Assembly: GCA_015680685.1 (NCBI GenBank)
Contig: MNCI01002010.1
Span: forward strand, 188,001 to 242,413
DNA length: 54,413 bases
Reading direction: 5' to 3'
Source: Gnetum montanum
Taxonomy: Eukaryota > Streptophyta > Gnetopsida > Gnetales > Gnetaceae
The translations under genes and the position numbers were made by a program. The stretch's first letter is position 1. Each line of letters opens with the position of its first letter. The notes under the pieces are model-generated. The model was not told the origin of the DNA and did not search any database. It saw only the letters and a list, made by a program, of their open reading frames with translations. Shown in pieces: positions 1 to 8,563 of the stretch.

Positions 1-603
1 ACCTAGTCATGATGTTATCCAAGATGAAATAGCAGACCTATTGAGATGTAATCTTACGTAAAGAAATAGCTTGAACCCACTTCATGAAATACTTGGTTGT
101 TGTGATTATGAAGCTATGCCCTAAGGAAGATTTAGGTGCTATAGGCCCTATGATGTCTAATCCCCATTGTTGGAAGGGCCATGTGATCTGCATCGTGTGT
201 AATTCTATAGGAGACAAGTGTATAAGGTTTGGATAACGCTGACATGTGTTGCATGTCTTAACCTTGGTAAGACAATCTTTCTCCATATACGGCCAATAGT
301 ACCCCAAGCCTTTGATTTTAGTAGCCATGGCTCAAGGGGCTACGTGTCCTCCACACAGTCCCTCATGAACCTCAGTTCCTTTGCATTGTGCCTCATATTT
401 TTTTACGCAAGTAAGCAATACCCCATAAAAGGAGCGTCTACAGAGAGTACTATCTCCAATGATGACGTATTGCCTAGCTTGATTACGGATTGCATCTTTT
501 TGTGTGTGCATTAGCTCATGTGATGGTTCGACATGTGGAAGATAAGTTTTAATGTTATCGTACCATTCTGGCGTTCCATCTGCGATTAATGAAGGTACTT
601 GCT
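1..603 (-). pseudogene. Integrase, N-terminal and start of core (element A)
   Basis: Integrase joins retroelement DNA to the host chromosome. The frame starts with a Tat-type leader (EWYDNIKTYL), then a zinc-binding HHCC domain that looks complete (HEGLCGGH, then CNTCQ), then the core start QWGLDIIGP with the first catalytic Asp present. A stop interrupts just after GGHVAP, where CGA to TGA would explain it, and another falls after KITSQ near the left edge. The second Asp and the Glu lie beyond the window. It follows directly on the archaeal RNase H region in the same strand, as in Tat polyproteins. Confidence 0.85.
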
Positions 604-1297
604 ACGTCTAAATGACAGGATCTGCACATTCTGTCATTAAGGCGGGCCAGGTGTCAAACAGGAAAGGCGACACATTTAATGCTAATGTAGCCAGTGCATC
701 GGCTAGTGTGTTGTCATTCCTAGGCATGTGTTGGGCATTAATTGTTGTGAATTTTTGTAGGAGATCTTTAGCCATATTGTAGTAGGGCTGCAGATGCGTA
801 GCCTTGTATGCGTAGACCCCTGTGATTTGATTTATCATAAGCATCGAATTACCCCAAATTTCCAGGTGTTGAACGTTAAGTTCTCTAGCTGTTAATAGCC
901 CCCTGAGGAGTCCCTCATACTCTACCACATTGTTTGTACAAGGGAAGGTCAAGGAGTAGGCACACAGACATACATCCTCAGGGGATAGCATAATGACTAT
1001 GGTGGCACTGCCGCCTCTTGTAGTTGAAGCTTCATCAAAATATAACGTTGCTTGGAGGCCTGTTGGAATAGGACTTAAACTATCTACATGTTTGTTAGGG
1101 AATTCGGGTTCTATTGTTGCTTGGCTGTCAATAGGTGATGTTACCAATTGATCGGCTATTTCTTGGCCTTTCATGGAAGATTGACCAATATAGTGCAGAT
1201 CAAATTCTACCGTGATAGCCTTCCAATGAGCTATCCTGCTAATCTCATATAAGTTGTGCGTAATAGATCTCAGGATGTTACTCTTGCATATTATGTT
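604..1297 (-). pseudogene. Archaeal-type RNase H domain (element A)
   Basis: This is the second RNase H of a Tat element, placed between the RT-linked RNase H and integrase. It opens with the linker ending the first RNase H (about 1,297-1,130, with RIAHWKA), then the domain core: YFDEAS with the first Asp, NNVVEYEGLLRGL with the catalytic Glu, then IWGNSMLMINQ where the usual GDS Asp is Asn, and RNDNTLADALATLA with the last Asp. The region has stayed open for more than 240 codons, but the Asp-to-Asn change should inactivate it. Its upstream end is cut at 1,297 by the insertion starting at 1,298; the rest of the frame resumes at 6,187. Confidence 0.85.
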
Positions 1298-1473
1298 TGA
1301 AACACCATAGAAATTACGGATCGGCCCTTGGTGAAGATTCATACTTCAAGTAGAATATCATGGTTTAAATCTAGAAGTCAGAGCGACACAAAAGAAAGGA
1401 AGGAGGCACAACACCAAGTCTCTGAAATTTCATGAAATTTTAACTTTGTTACTATTGCCACATTTAGCCATTT

Positions 1474-1602
1474 CATGGAACAGTATGGTTCTAAGATTAG
1501 AGATGGTCCGAAGCTTCTTGTCATGCATGAAGCATTTGGAGGATGGAAACCTGAGTCTGGTGTTCTAAGATATGATTTTAGAAACAAGGGCTATATTTGG
1601 TA
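1474..1602 (+). pseudogene. Unidentified short reading frame in the LTR cargo
   Basis: A 42-codon frame from ATG at 1,474 (MEQYGSKIRDG...) ends in TAG after GYIW. Its residue composition looks protein-like (GGWKPESGVLRYDF), and the frame is open upstream of the ATG into the LTR tip. I do not recognise a family. It lies next to the point where similarity to the other F-family LTR stops, so it may be the first piece of captured sequence; chance cannot be excluded at this length. Confidence 0.3.
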
Positions 1603-2050
1603 GACGCTAATATGAAATCAAGATTTCTTATGACATTGGCATGAATCAGGTTTATTTATGTTATAATCAGTGCATCCAAAGTTGTGTGAGGATGCCACGA
1701 GGTAGAGTAAAATCCGTGATGCTCAGTACCTTGGATATAGGATGAAAAAGATGGTTGTTGGCATGAGGATTATTGGCATCTGTGTTTGCAAATGTTGTCA
1801 GCCGCCAAGCTAAGGCATTTATTAACAATTCTAAGTTCCAAATTCGAAAAATAAAATCAATAGATTGTATGAATAATAAAATGGAGAAATTATCAGTGGA
1901 TGTTTGCAAAATGATGGAGAAGATATTGTTATTTTAAAATTGAGTATAGAAAATAAAAATTTTGCAAATGGAACAATTGGCATAGAAGACAGTGTTGGAT
2001 CGGAAGCTCCTGCAATCAATTCTTGGATATTTCAAGGACGTGAGAAGGAC

Positions 2051-2240
2051 AATATCAAAGCCTTCAGTTTCTCTGGCATGGGCTGTGCTACCAATGTAAT
2101 TGGAATGGACATGGCCCAGGATTTGCTATACCTAAGCCCCGGATCATACGCTCTCGTCGTGGGAACCGAAACACCACTGTCAATGCCAACTATACAGGCA
2201 AAGACAGGAACATGATGAAAACCAACTGCTTTTCCAGGAA
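2051..2240 (+). pseudogene. 3-ketoacyl-CoA synthase (FAE1/KCS family) active-site fragment
   Basis: KCS enzymes condense malonyl-CoA with acyl-CoA in the endoplasmic reticulum during very-long-chain fatty acid and wax synthesis. The fragment reads NIKAFSFSGMGC, with the nucleophile Cys in the family's GMGC context, then VIGMDMAQDLL, SPGSYALVVGTE. A one-base shift near 2,172 then moves to the frame that continues TGKDRNMMKTNC, also typical of the family right after the active-site strand. Only about 60 of roughly 500 residues are present, without the His/Asn catalytic residues or membrane segments. It lies inside an LTR and has no promoter of its own. Sequence before 2,051 in the same frame does not look like KCS. 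Confidence 0.75.
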
Positions 2241-2723
2241 AAATTCAGATTCTTTGGTTAAGAAAACTGTAGAATCTAAACAACGACGGCACCCAAAATT
2301 TTCAATAGAGCAGGAGCCTGAAATGGCAACAGAATCACGGCAGCGCAGTAGGCACTGCCAGAAAACGCTGGACTACGAGCACCCTTGCCAGCTGCAATGT
2401 TGCTAGGACTGCAAATTCAACCTTCACAAATTCTGGATCGAAATCGAGCAAGAGAAGATTAAACGACAAAGGGAGATGAAAAGAAAAGAGATTGCAGAAA
2501 AGGCGGATGAACAGTAGCAGACAGAGTTCAAGGCCGGCGCAGTAACCAAAAATAAATAAATAAATACAGTGGGCACTAGTGGGCAGGACCAAGCGTAGGC
2601 AGCTGGTGGTTAGGGTTTGTAGGGTTTCAAGTAAAAAATAAAATTTCCAGTGGGCACCGACAGAGAGAGACGGAAAACCAAAGCTTGGCATTTTTCTTCT
2701 TCTTTCCTTGGCCTGCAGAAATC

Positions 2724-2942
2724 ATGGCGGTCATTCGGGTTTTCTTGTTACTGTGCATGTTTCTGGTCTGGTCCAGGGTCTTGACAGAAATAGAGGAGGA
2801 TCTGGTAATCCGCAAAGTTGCGGATTCGGTGGAGAACAGCGCAGAGCGGCACCAGCAAGACACGCGGTCACGGTGGTCAAAAGGAGGCGGTAGTAGCACC
2901 AGCGACAACGCCGCGTGGGCACAAACAGAAACAGAAGGTTAG
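2724..2942 (+). pseudogene. Exon-like frame with signal peptide, unidentified
   Basis: From the ATG at 2,724, preceded by a pyrimidine-rich leader and an AAATC start context, the frame gives MAVIRVFLLLCMFLVWSRVL, a convincing secretion signal, then an acidic/basic mature part (EIEEDLVIRKVADSVENS, then a Ser/Gly-rich tail) to a TAG at 2,940-2,942. The surrounding 2,300-3,150 interval is clearly richer in G+C than the rest of the window. Secreted plant enzymes such as pectate lyases have this kind of N-terminus, but I cannot assign a family. It fits a captured first exon with its 5' leader. Confidence 0.4.
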
Positions 2943-3215
2943 GGCTGCATGTCGGTGGAGGGCAGAAGACAGAGGATGACAGCAACAGCACTTGGAATGG
3001 CAGTTGTTGTTAAGTGGAGAGCTGCAAGCTCTGAAAACAGGAGAGGATGACGTAGTCGTTAACGGCAGGGCATCGCTGCAGTGCTGCTGTGTACGTTCCA
3101 CATTGGGAATCCACGCCCATCCAGCGACAGGACATTTTAGCGCAGCCAGTTTTTAGAGTTCCGATCTCCAAGGAAAGAAACATAACAAAAATTCATAACA
3201 ACTACGGATGATGAT

Positions 3216-3680
3216 TAATAGTGGCACTTTATCATATGGATTTATTCGCCCCATGAATGTTTATTTTATTGCATTGCTTTATATTCTTATTAGTTACCCT
3301 GTACAAAGGGGCAAAGATTCCAATGTAGAGTAGTCTATTGTGTTCATAATTATGGGACATTTGTTCATAATTCATAATTGTACATAGTATTTCATAATTC
3401 AATGCCCTATATGAATCGAACACTTGTTAATTAACTACCACGAAGGCCACTTGTCAACTACAACCTCTTTTTCTCCAAAATGGGCCACTTGTTAATTAAA
3501 AAGGCCATTTGTCAACTGCATGGGACACGTGTCAACTGCAACTTGTTTCTCTCCATGGTGACGACTTGGCAACTAGATGAAGACACTTGGCAACTACATG
3601 AAGACACTTGGCAACTGAATGAAGACACTTGGCCATGGAATAGGACACTTGTCCATTGTAGCTTTTTTGTCTCCATGGTG
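3216..3680 (+). promoter_or_regulatory. U3 region of the F-family solo LTR with 21-bp repeats and G-box
   Basis: Upstream of the TATA box, three 21-bp units starting ACTTGGCAACT lie head to tail at 3,564-3,584, 3,585-3,605 and 3,606-3,626, followed by a degenerate fourth at 3,627-3,646. Related ACTTGTCAACT words occur further upstream. A CACGTG core is at 3,526-3,531. Direct repeats of this kind in U3 commonly act as enhancers in LTR retrotransposons; activity here is inferred. Confidence 0.6.
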
Positions 3681-3730
3681 GTTAAAACCACCCAAGATAT
3701 TTTGTAACTTACCTAACCACCTTTGAGCCC

Positions 3731-3869
3731 TATAAAAAGGCTTCAGGGGGAAAAAAGGAGGGAGGATCATCTTCACATAGGAAGAAGGAGGATCAGCATC
3801 ACTTCTCACACTTGGGAGCAAATAAGATTTGTAAAGAAGATTGTTTGCAAGATGGCTTGCTAGAATAAA
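3731..3869 (+). promoter_or_regulatory. LTR core promoter and polyadenylation signal (F-family solo LTR)
   Basis: TATAAAAAGG at 3,731-3,740 is followed about 125 bases later by AATAAA at 3,864-3,869. The same pair is conserved at 52,683 and 52,795 in the second LTR, together with flanking sequence, marking the U3/R and R regions. From 3,870 to 4,930 the LTR holds U5-like sequence with no coding potential. Confidence 0.7.
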
Positions 3870-4929
3870 GATTTCAGCCTCTTTGTCATGGTCCTGTGAG
3901 TTATGCATTTCATTTTTTGTTTTGTTTAAATTGCTTAGCTAGTGGTTTAGATAGTATCATCCTTGGCAAGTAATTTTGGGATTTTTAGATTGCTCTTGTT
4001 GTTCTTGTTGCCCGATAGAAATTTCTGTTAAAATTTTGGCATAGAAGTGCTAGTGAATGAAATCCTTAAGAGCATTTTAGTAGTAAATTTCATTATTGTG
4101 CAACGTTTGGGAATTGCTATTGGCTTGTTGGAAGAGAACCTCTGTTTGTAGTCATGCCGTGGAACAATTTGGTAGTCGAGAGGGTTTAGAAAATATTTGG
4201 TATTTTGATGGGACCAGAATAGCTTCTTTTATCTTTAAAGTAATTTTCCATGTTATTTCAATCAGAAATTGTCAAGTCTTTTAAAGGTTCTGTTTAAATG
4301 CAATCGTTGACATCTATTGTCTAGCCAAAATGGAGTCTCGTACGTGGTAGTTTACGCAGCATTTTTTGGTAGCATAGTAGGATTGTCTTGAAGATATTGC
4401 TTGTTTTGAGCCTTGGAAGTTTGAATAATTCATAGATATTGTATTTGGAATAGCTTTATTGCGAAGTGTTTACTCGTGTCATTTTACCTTGTTTAAATAT
4501 TTGAGGTCCACACAAATCTTCTTTCTTTTCTTTTCTGTCTATTTCCTTTGTGTCTTGCTCTATTTCTAGTTTTCTTGTGGAATTATATCTCTCTCTCTGG
4601 GGAAAATTAGGAGTAGATTTGCGGAGTAGTGCTCAAATGTTTTTGCAAAATTTTACTTGTTACAAGAAGGTATTATAAGGGCCGCGTAGACTAGGTAATT
4701 GAACAAAATAGGAAACTTTCAATAACTCACAGTACTGGACAAAGTTGGCTGAATCTCTTTTAAGTAAAGTCATTTGTAGTTCACACACAATGAAATTGTC
4801 ACATTTCATACAACCGCACGCGGCAACAGCACACACACATACTCACATTAACTACTGAGTTATTTGGAGGTATCTGGGCCTTGGTGTAGCCAGAGACCAG
4901 CAGGCACCTAAATCTTGTTTGAGGACACT

Positions 4930-4962
4930 TGTTGGCGGTTGCGTCCCAAACGGTCGCCAACA
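4930..4962 (+). repeat. Inverted repeat at the 3' tip of the F-family LTR
   Basis: TGTTGGCG at 4,930-4,937 pairs with CGCCAACA at 4,955-4,962, leaving a 17-base loop. The same arrangement, slightly decayed, ends the other copy at 53,851-53,883. The LTR start TGTTGGC is a third occurrence of the same word. Confidence 0.7.
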
Positions 4963-4967
4963 GTTAC

Positions 4968-5460
4968 TCTTTATGCTAACTATGTAACGCAGCGTCGCTC
5001 TTTACGCTCCATTACGCAAAGTAGCATCATGCCACTCAGCGTAATTCTGCATAAAGGTTCCAAACAAGCTTGTTGATCTAAGTCAGCGTCAAAGGAAGCA
5101 TTAGCCATTTTACGCTTTTTACGCTACGCAACATAAGCAAGCGTAAAATACCAAAAGTAAACCCCTTTTACGCTCTACAATTTTTAGTTGCGTAAAGAGT
5201 GTAATGCTTGGGAAATTTGCCTCTTTACGCTCTACCACGCTATGGAACGTAAAGAGCGTAAGAGCATAATGTGGTACAAAGTCAGCCAAAGCAACATTAT
5301 ACGCACACCTACCAATGTATCACAGCCACATCTTGTCCTCAAAGCGTTATGTGATGTCGCCAGTAACATAAAAAATTTTGCCAAAGTCAACGGTATTTGA
5401 AAGTTTGAGACACGTGTCATCGAGGCCACATCTCTTTGTATGATGCTGGACTTATAAAAA
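4968..5460 (+). promoter_or_regulatory. Tat LTR U3: GCGTAA/TTACGC motif field, G-box, TATA
   Basis: About ten GCGTAA or TTACGC words occur in both orientations between 4,990 and 5,265. Then come GAGACACGTGTC (CACGTG at 5,411-5,416) and TATAAAAA at 5,453. The same order is found on the minus strand of 17,850-18,560. The R/U5 part continues to 6,181 without reading frames of note. Confidence 0.65.
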
Positions 5461-6186
5461 AGGGCAAAAGAGGGGGATTCTTGAGACTTTTAGGACTTTG
5501 GAAACTTCTTTGGAACAGAGTAGAGACCATTGTTAGAGCATTGACGGTAAAGGGCAGAATAGTCTTCTTGTTCACAGTTCTCTTCATTACCAACAGGTGG
5601 TAGCTTCAAGCAGAGGCTACAAAAGGTAAGAAGAAGAGTAGAACAGAGGTCGAAAGATCATCTGGTGTGATTGGAAAGGCTCATTGATTAGAGGTAGTTG
5701 ATCGATAAGTATCCAAGTTTGGCCTTCCTTGCATTCCAATCCCAGCTTACAAGGTAGATCAGGCTCCAATTTGCTCTCCCTTCTTAAAATTTTCTTATTT
5801 TTTGTGCATGCTCCGTGCAAATACAGGCAGATTCAATTAATAGAACATTGTATCTAATACATTCAAATTTCGAAATCAAGCCTTAGATCTTGGGATTATG
5901 TAAGTTCCCTGTATCAGGCTCTTCTTGTCATTTACATCGTTCTCTACTCCTTTTGCAATTTGACGAATCAAATAATTCCATGAAACACACGCGTAAACAA
6001 AAATTAGCCCGACATTCGACAAACTTTTACTAATTAGTAAGTCCCTATCTGATCGACAAGACTGTTCAGGGCACCACAGATTCGTTTCCTCCATCACGGC
6101 CCTCACACAGATTCGTGGTTAAGACTATGTATGCGGATCACTGTTTGGGATTTCCAGTGACTGATGGTTTCCGTTGTTACAATGTT

Positions 6187-7700
6187 GACCTTGGTGCAAA
6201 AGAGATAGTGTCTACATTCCTTGAGCATAAATACTAACACTAATAAATTATGCTCTACTTCATTGTACCTCATTTCATATGCACATAGAGCATGACTCAA
6301 GTAGTATATGTGTACTTCTGATCCATCTCCTCTCTTTTGACAGAGTAATGCAGCTAGAGATATGTCTAAGGTTGCTAGGTAAATATAGAACAACTGGTCT
6401 ATTTGTAGTGGGAATACTGTTGGCAGGCATTGAAGCTCATGTTTCGAATTGTCAAAAGCGTGCTGGCAATCATCGGTCGATTCAAAGTTGACTCCTTTCT
6501 TAATTAGATGTTGCATAGGATGTAATTTTTCTGTCAATCTCGAAATGAACCACCTAATAAACTGTAGCCACCCTTGCAACCCACGTAATTGCTTGAGATT
6601 TGTAGGGGCTGTTAACTTGACTATGGATTTGACCTTATTAGGGTCTACCCGCATGCCGGTTTCTAATACTACAAATCCTAGAATGCATCTAGTTTTGATG
6701 TTGAATACGCACTTCTTTGGGTTGAGCTGGAGGTTGTATTTAGAGCATCTTTTGAGGACTAACTCTAGGTCTTCTGGATGATCTTCTAACTTTACAAACT
6801 TAACAACTATATTGTCAACATAATCATTTAGTCTTCCTAGGAGATAATTCCTAAAGATATATGTCATAGCTCATTGATACATCGCTCCAGCATTTTTCAA
6901 AACAAAAGGCATCATGGTATAACAAAAGATTCCCTAGGGTGTCATGAATGTTGTGTTCAATTGATGCTCTGGGTTTATGTGAATCTGGTTATAGCCAAAA
7001 AAACCATCCATGAAGGATAGAAGCACGTGCCCAGTGGTTGTATCCACTAATTGGTCGCTACTTGTGTTCAGATCTCGAAAGTCTATGCAAATGCGTATTC
7101 CCCGATTTTCTTAGGGATGACTACAATGTTAGATACCCAATCTGAGTAATCGACCACGCGGATGAAACCTGCCTAGTACAGTTTAGTGATCTCATCACGC
7201 ACTACTAGCATAATTTCCAATTGAACCTTTCTTGCCTTCTATCTAACTACTTTGATATGCTAGTCTAGAATTATGTTATGTTGAATTAATCTTGGGTCTA
7301 GTCCTGGCATATCCTCGTATGACCATGCGAAAACAGTGACATTATCCTGGAGTACCTGCTTTATTTTGTCTTGTGCCTCTTGGTCTAGTAGAGAACTAAC
7401 CTTAAGGGTTTTGTCATCCCTCCTATGCATAACCATGGAGACCTCATTGAGGGGGTCTTTGGTTACATCTCCAACTTCCAGGTCTAGTGTACGCGTCGAT
7501 TGCTCTGGCCATTCCAAAGATGTTTCCGACGTGGCTATGGTTGCGTCATTGAGGCAAAGGGTAGTTTCTACTAGTGTGCAATCAAGTTGCCTAATGATTC
7601 CTCTATGTGGACCCATTAATACTAGTGGTACAGATAAAACTTCATCCATCATCAACTGCCCTACAAAATTGCCAAATGATGAAAGCTATCAGAGGGATGC
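6187..7700 (-). pseudogene. Reverse transcriptase and RNase H (element A)
   Basis: RT copies the element RNA into DNA and RNase H removes the template. The minus frame starts with a protease-RT linker that ends FAWSYEDMPGLDP, the standard lead-in of plant Ty3/gypsy RT. After stops and shifts near 7,260-6,870 it continues with the finger/palm region (DQLVDTTTGHVLLSFMDGF, then INPEHQL) and the catalytic box, which reads YVDN instead of YVDD. The thumb (LQLNPKKCVF) and connection (KQLRGLQGWLQFIRWF) follow, then RNase H down to YLFCTKVNI, where the solo LTR cuts it. Protease lies 5.3 kb upstream because of the insertion at about 7,705-13,036. Confidence 0.88.
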
Positions 7701-7704
7701 TAAG

Positions 7705-8136
7705 TGTTATTCTAGAAAGGTGTGGTAATGCATTACCTAAGGTGAAAGGCTAACTAAATTGCAAACTCTGTGAACAGACTATAATTAATGTAAGCTGATT
7801 ACGAAATGATAAGGTGGAGTATTTTAAGGTCGTTTTGGACTGTAATCAACGCGTGGAGTAGTTTAAGATTGTTTTGGACCATAATTAATGCGATATCTCT
7901 CACATTAATGCCCCGATATTCGGTTTCCATTTCACGCTGGTGCCAGCATTCAACAAAGTTCTACTTTAATCAGGCGTAGAGGCAGTTATTCTTGCACATT
8001 ATAAATAAGTGGTTTGTATTGAGGACAAGCTGTTTGCTATTGCAATTTTGAATTTCAGTTTTTGCAAAGAGAGAGAGAGAGAGAAAGAACCAAGTCAGCT
8101 GTGCGTTATTTGCAAAGGTCTGTGAAACTTGTAACA
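7705..8136 (+). repeat. Putative 5' LTR of the insertion unit
   Basis: The 432-bp segment starts TGTTA and ends TAACA, the perfect short inverted ends expected of an LTR. It contains a 39-bp direct repeat (7,814-7,852 and 7,853-7,891, starting GTGGAGTA), a TATA box at 8,000-8,007 and a (GA)n run near 8,070-8,085. A primer-site-like TGGCACTGAAAG begins at 8,138. No second copy was found, so the LTR call rests on these signals alone. Confidence 0.5.
8000..8007 (+). promoter_or_regulatory. TATA box of the insertion unit
   Basis: TATAAATA in the context CACATTATAAATAAG lies about 130 bases before the first ATG of the downstream region, a normal spacing for a plant Pol II promoter plus leader. 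A (GA)n tract follows in the expected leader. Confidence 0.55.
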
Positions 8137-8137
8137 A

Positions 8138-8157
8138 TGGCACTGAAAGTAAGAGGC
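8138..8157 (+). other. Candidate primer-binding site of the insertion unit
   Basis: TGGCACTGAAAGTAAGAGGC follows the LTR-like end by one base. It resembles the TGGCACTAGAAGGAGGGC of element F (53,891) and the decayed site of element A (17,075-17,094). The resemblance is partial. Confidence 0.35.
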
Positions 8158-8563
8158 AAGAACACCAAATTGACAAAGATTGATGAAGTGAAGGAGTCTT
8201 CAGCTTGCTTCGTAGGCTTTGGTCAAAGTTTGTGACATTACCCCCTTAAACCGGTAGGCCATTTCTCATTCTCTTGTATTGCTTCCTGTTTTTTTTGTTT
8301 TTCTGTTATTTGTTTGTGTTATTTACATAGACTAGAGATTTGATATATAGACATTGTATTAGAACAAGTGTTTAGATAGCTTCATATCTATAATATTACG
8401 CTTGCATGGTGTGTGGTAGTGCATCAATCGCTTTTGTCAGGGACAGACCTTGCACTATTGCAAGGGTTTAAGCGGTTTTGGCTATGTCTTTTAAATGACA
8501 ATATGGTTTTCTGAGTGTATTACATGCATTTTCTATCTAATGGTAGTGTTCTATGTACAGTGT

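Larger units (their letters stand above)
1453..4962 (+). mobile_element. Solo LTR of the F family (3.5 kb) carrying foreign cargo
   Basis: The LTR begins TATTGCCACATTTAGCC, a near match to the start of the F LTR at 50,784 (TGTTGGCACATTTAGCC), and ends CGCCAACA. The 3' part from about 3,440 to 4,962 aligns with 52,480-53,883: promoter with TATAAAAA at 3,731, polyadenylation signal AATAAA at 3,864, and a terminal inverted stretch. Between about 1,485 and 3,215 the two copies do not resemble each other; here that interval holds gene-like fragments. There is no gag or pol, so this is a solo LTR. The first base pair of the TG end has become TA. Confidence 0.85.
1448..4967. repeat. Target-site duplication GTTAC around the nested F-family LTR
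   Basis: GTTAC is found at 1,448-1,452 and 4,963-4,967. The related uninterrupted LTR of element A (minus strand, 18,540-18,580) reads AACTTCGTTGCTC where this LTR reads AACTTTGTTAC then TCTTTATGC after removal of the insert. It therefore serves as a natural empty site for the insertion. Confidence 0.88.
1298..6181 (+). mobile_element. Solo LTR of the element A family, interrupted by a nested LTR
   Basis: The insert starts TGAAACACC and ends TTGTTACA. After removing the nested insertion 1,453-4,967 it is about 1.37 kb and aligns, in inverted orientation, with the 5' LTR of element A at 17,100-18,701. Shared landmarks are GGATCGGCC near the start, a field of GCGTAA/TTACGC motifs, a GAGACACGTGTC box, a TATA box (TATAAAAA at 5,453-5,460) and the terminal GTTACA. 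No internal retroelement sequence is present, so it is best read as a solo LTR left by LTR-LTR recombination. It lies inside an element of its own family, in opposite orientation. Confidence 0.85.
1293..6186. repeat. Target-site duplication ATGTT around the inserted Tat-family LTR
   Basis: ATGTT occurs at 1,293-1,297 and again at 6,182-6,186, immediately outside the TG...CA ends of the inserted LTR. Removing the insert and one copy brings together the two halves of the RNase H frame of element A (VNI on the right side and NIICKSN on the left), matching the uninterrupted order in element E near 49,880. That frame rejoining supports the coordinates. Confidence 0.9.

Noticed and set aside
3221-4962. 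A shorter solo LTR starting at TGGCACTT (3,221)
   Set aside because: No matching target duplication at that start. The start at 1,453 has GTTAC on both sides, a matching 30-bp tip in the other copy and an empty site in a related LTR.
4930-4962. TTGGCG-type primer-binding site at the LTR end
   Set aside because: The sequence is inside the LTR in both copies, and a better primer site (TGGCACTAGAAGG) follows the LTR of element F.
8137-8235. 33-codon frame from ATG 8,137 as a first exon
   Set aside because: It overlaps the candidate primer site and ends in a stop. It could be an upstream exon, but there is no similarity or clear donor site to support it.
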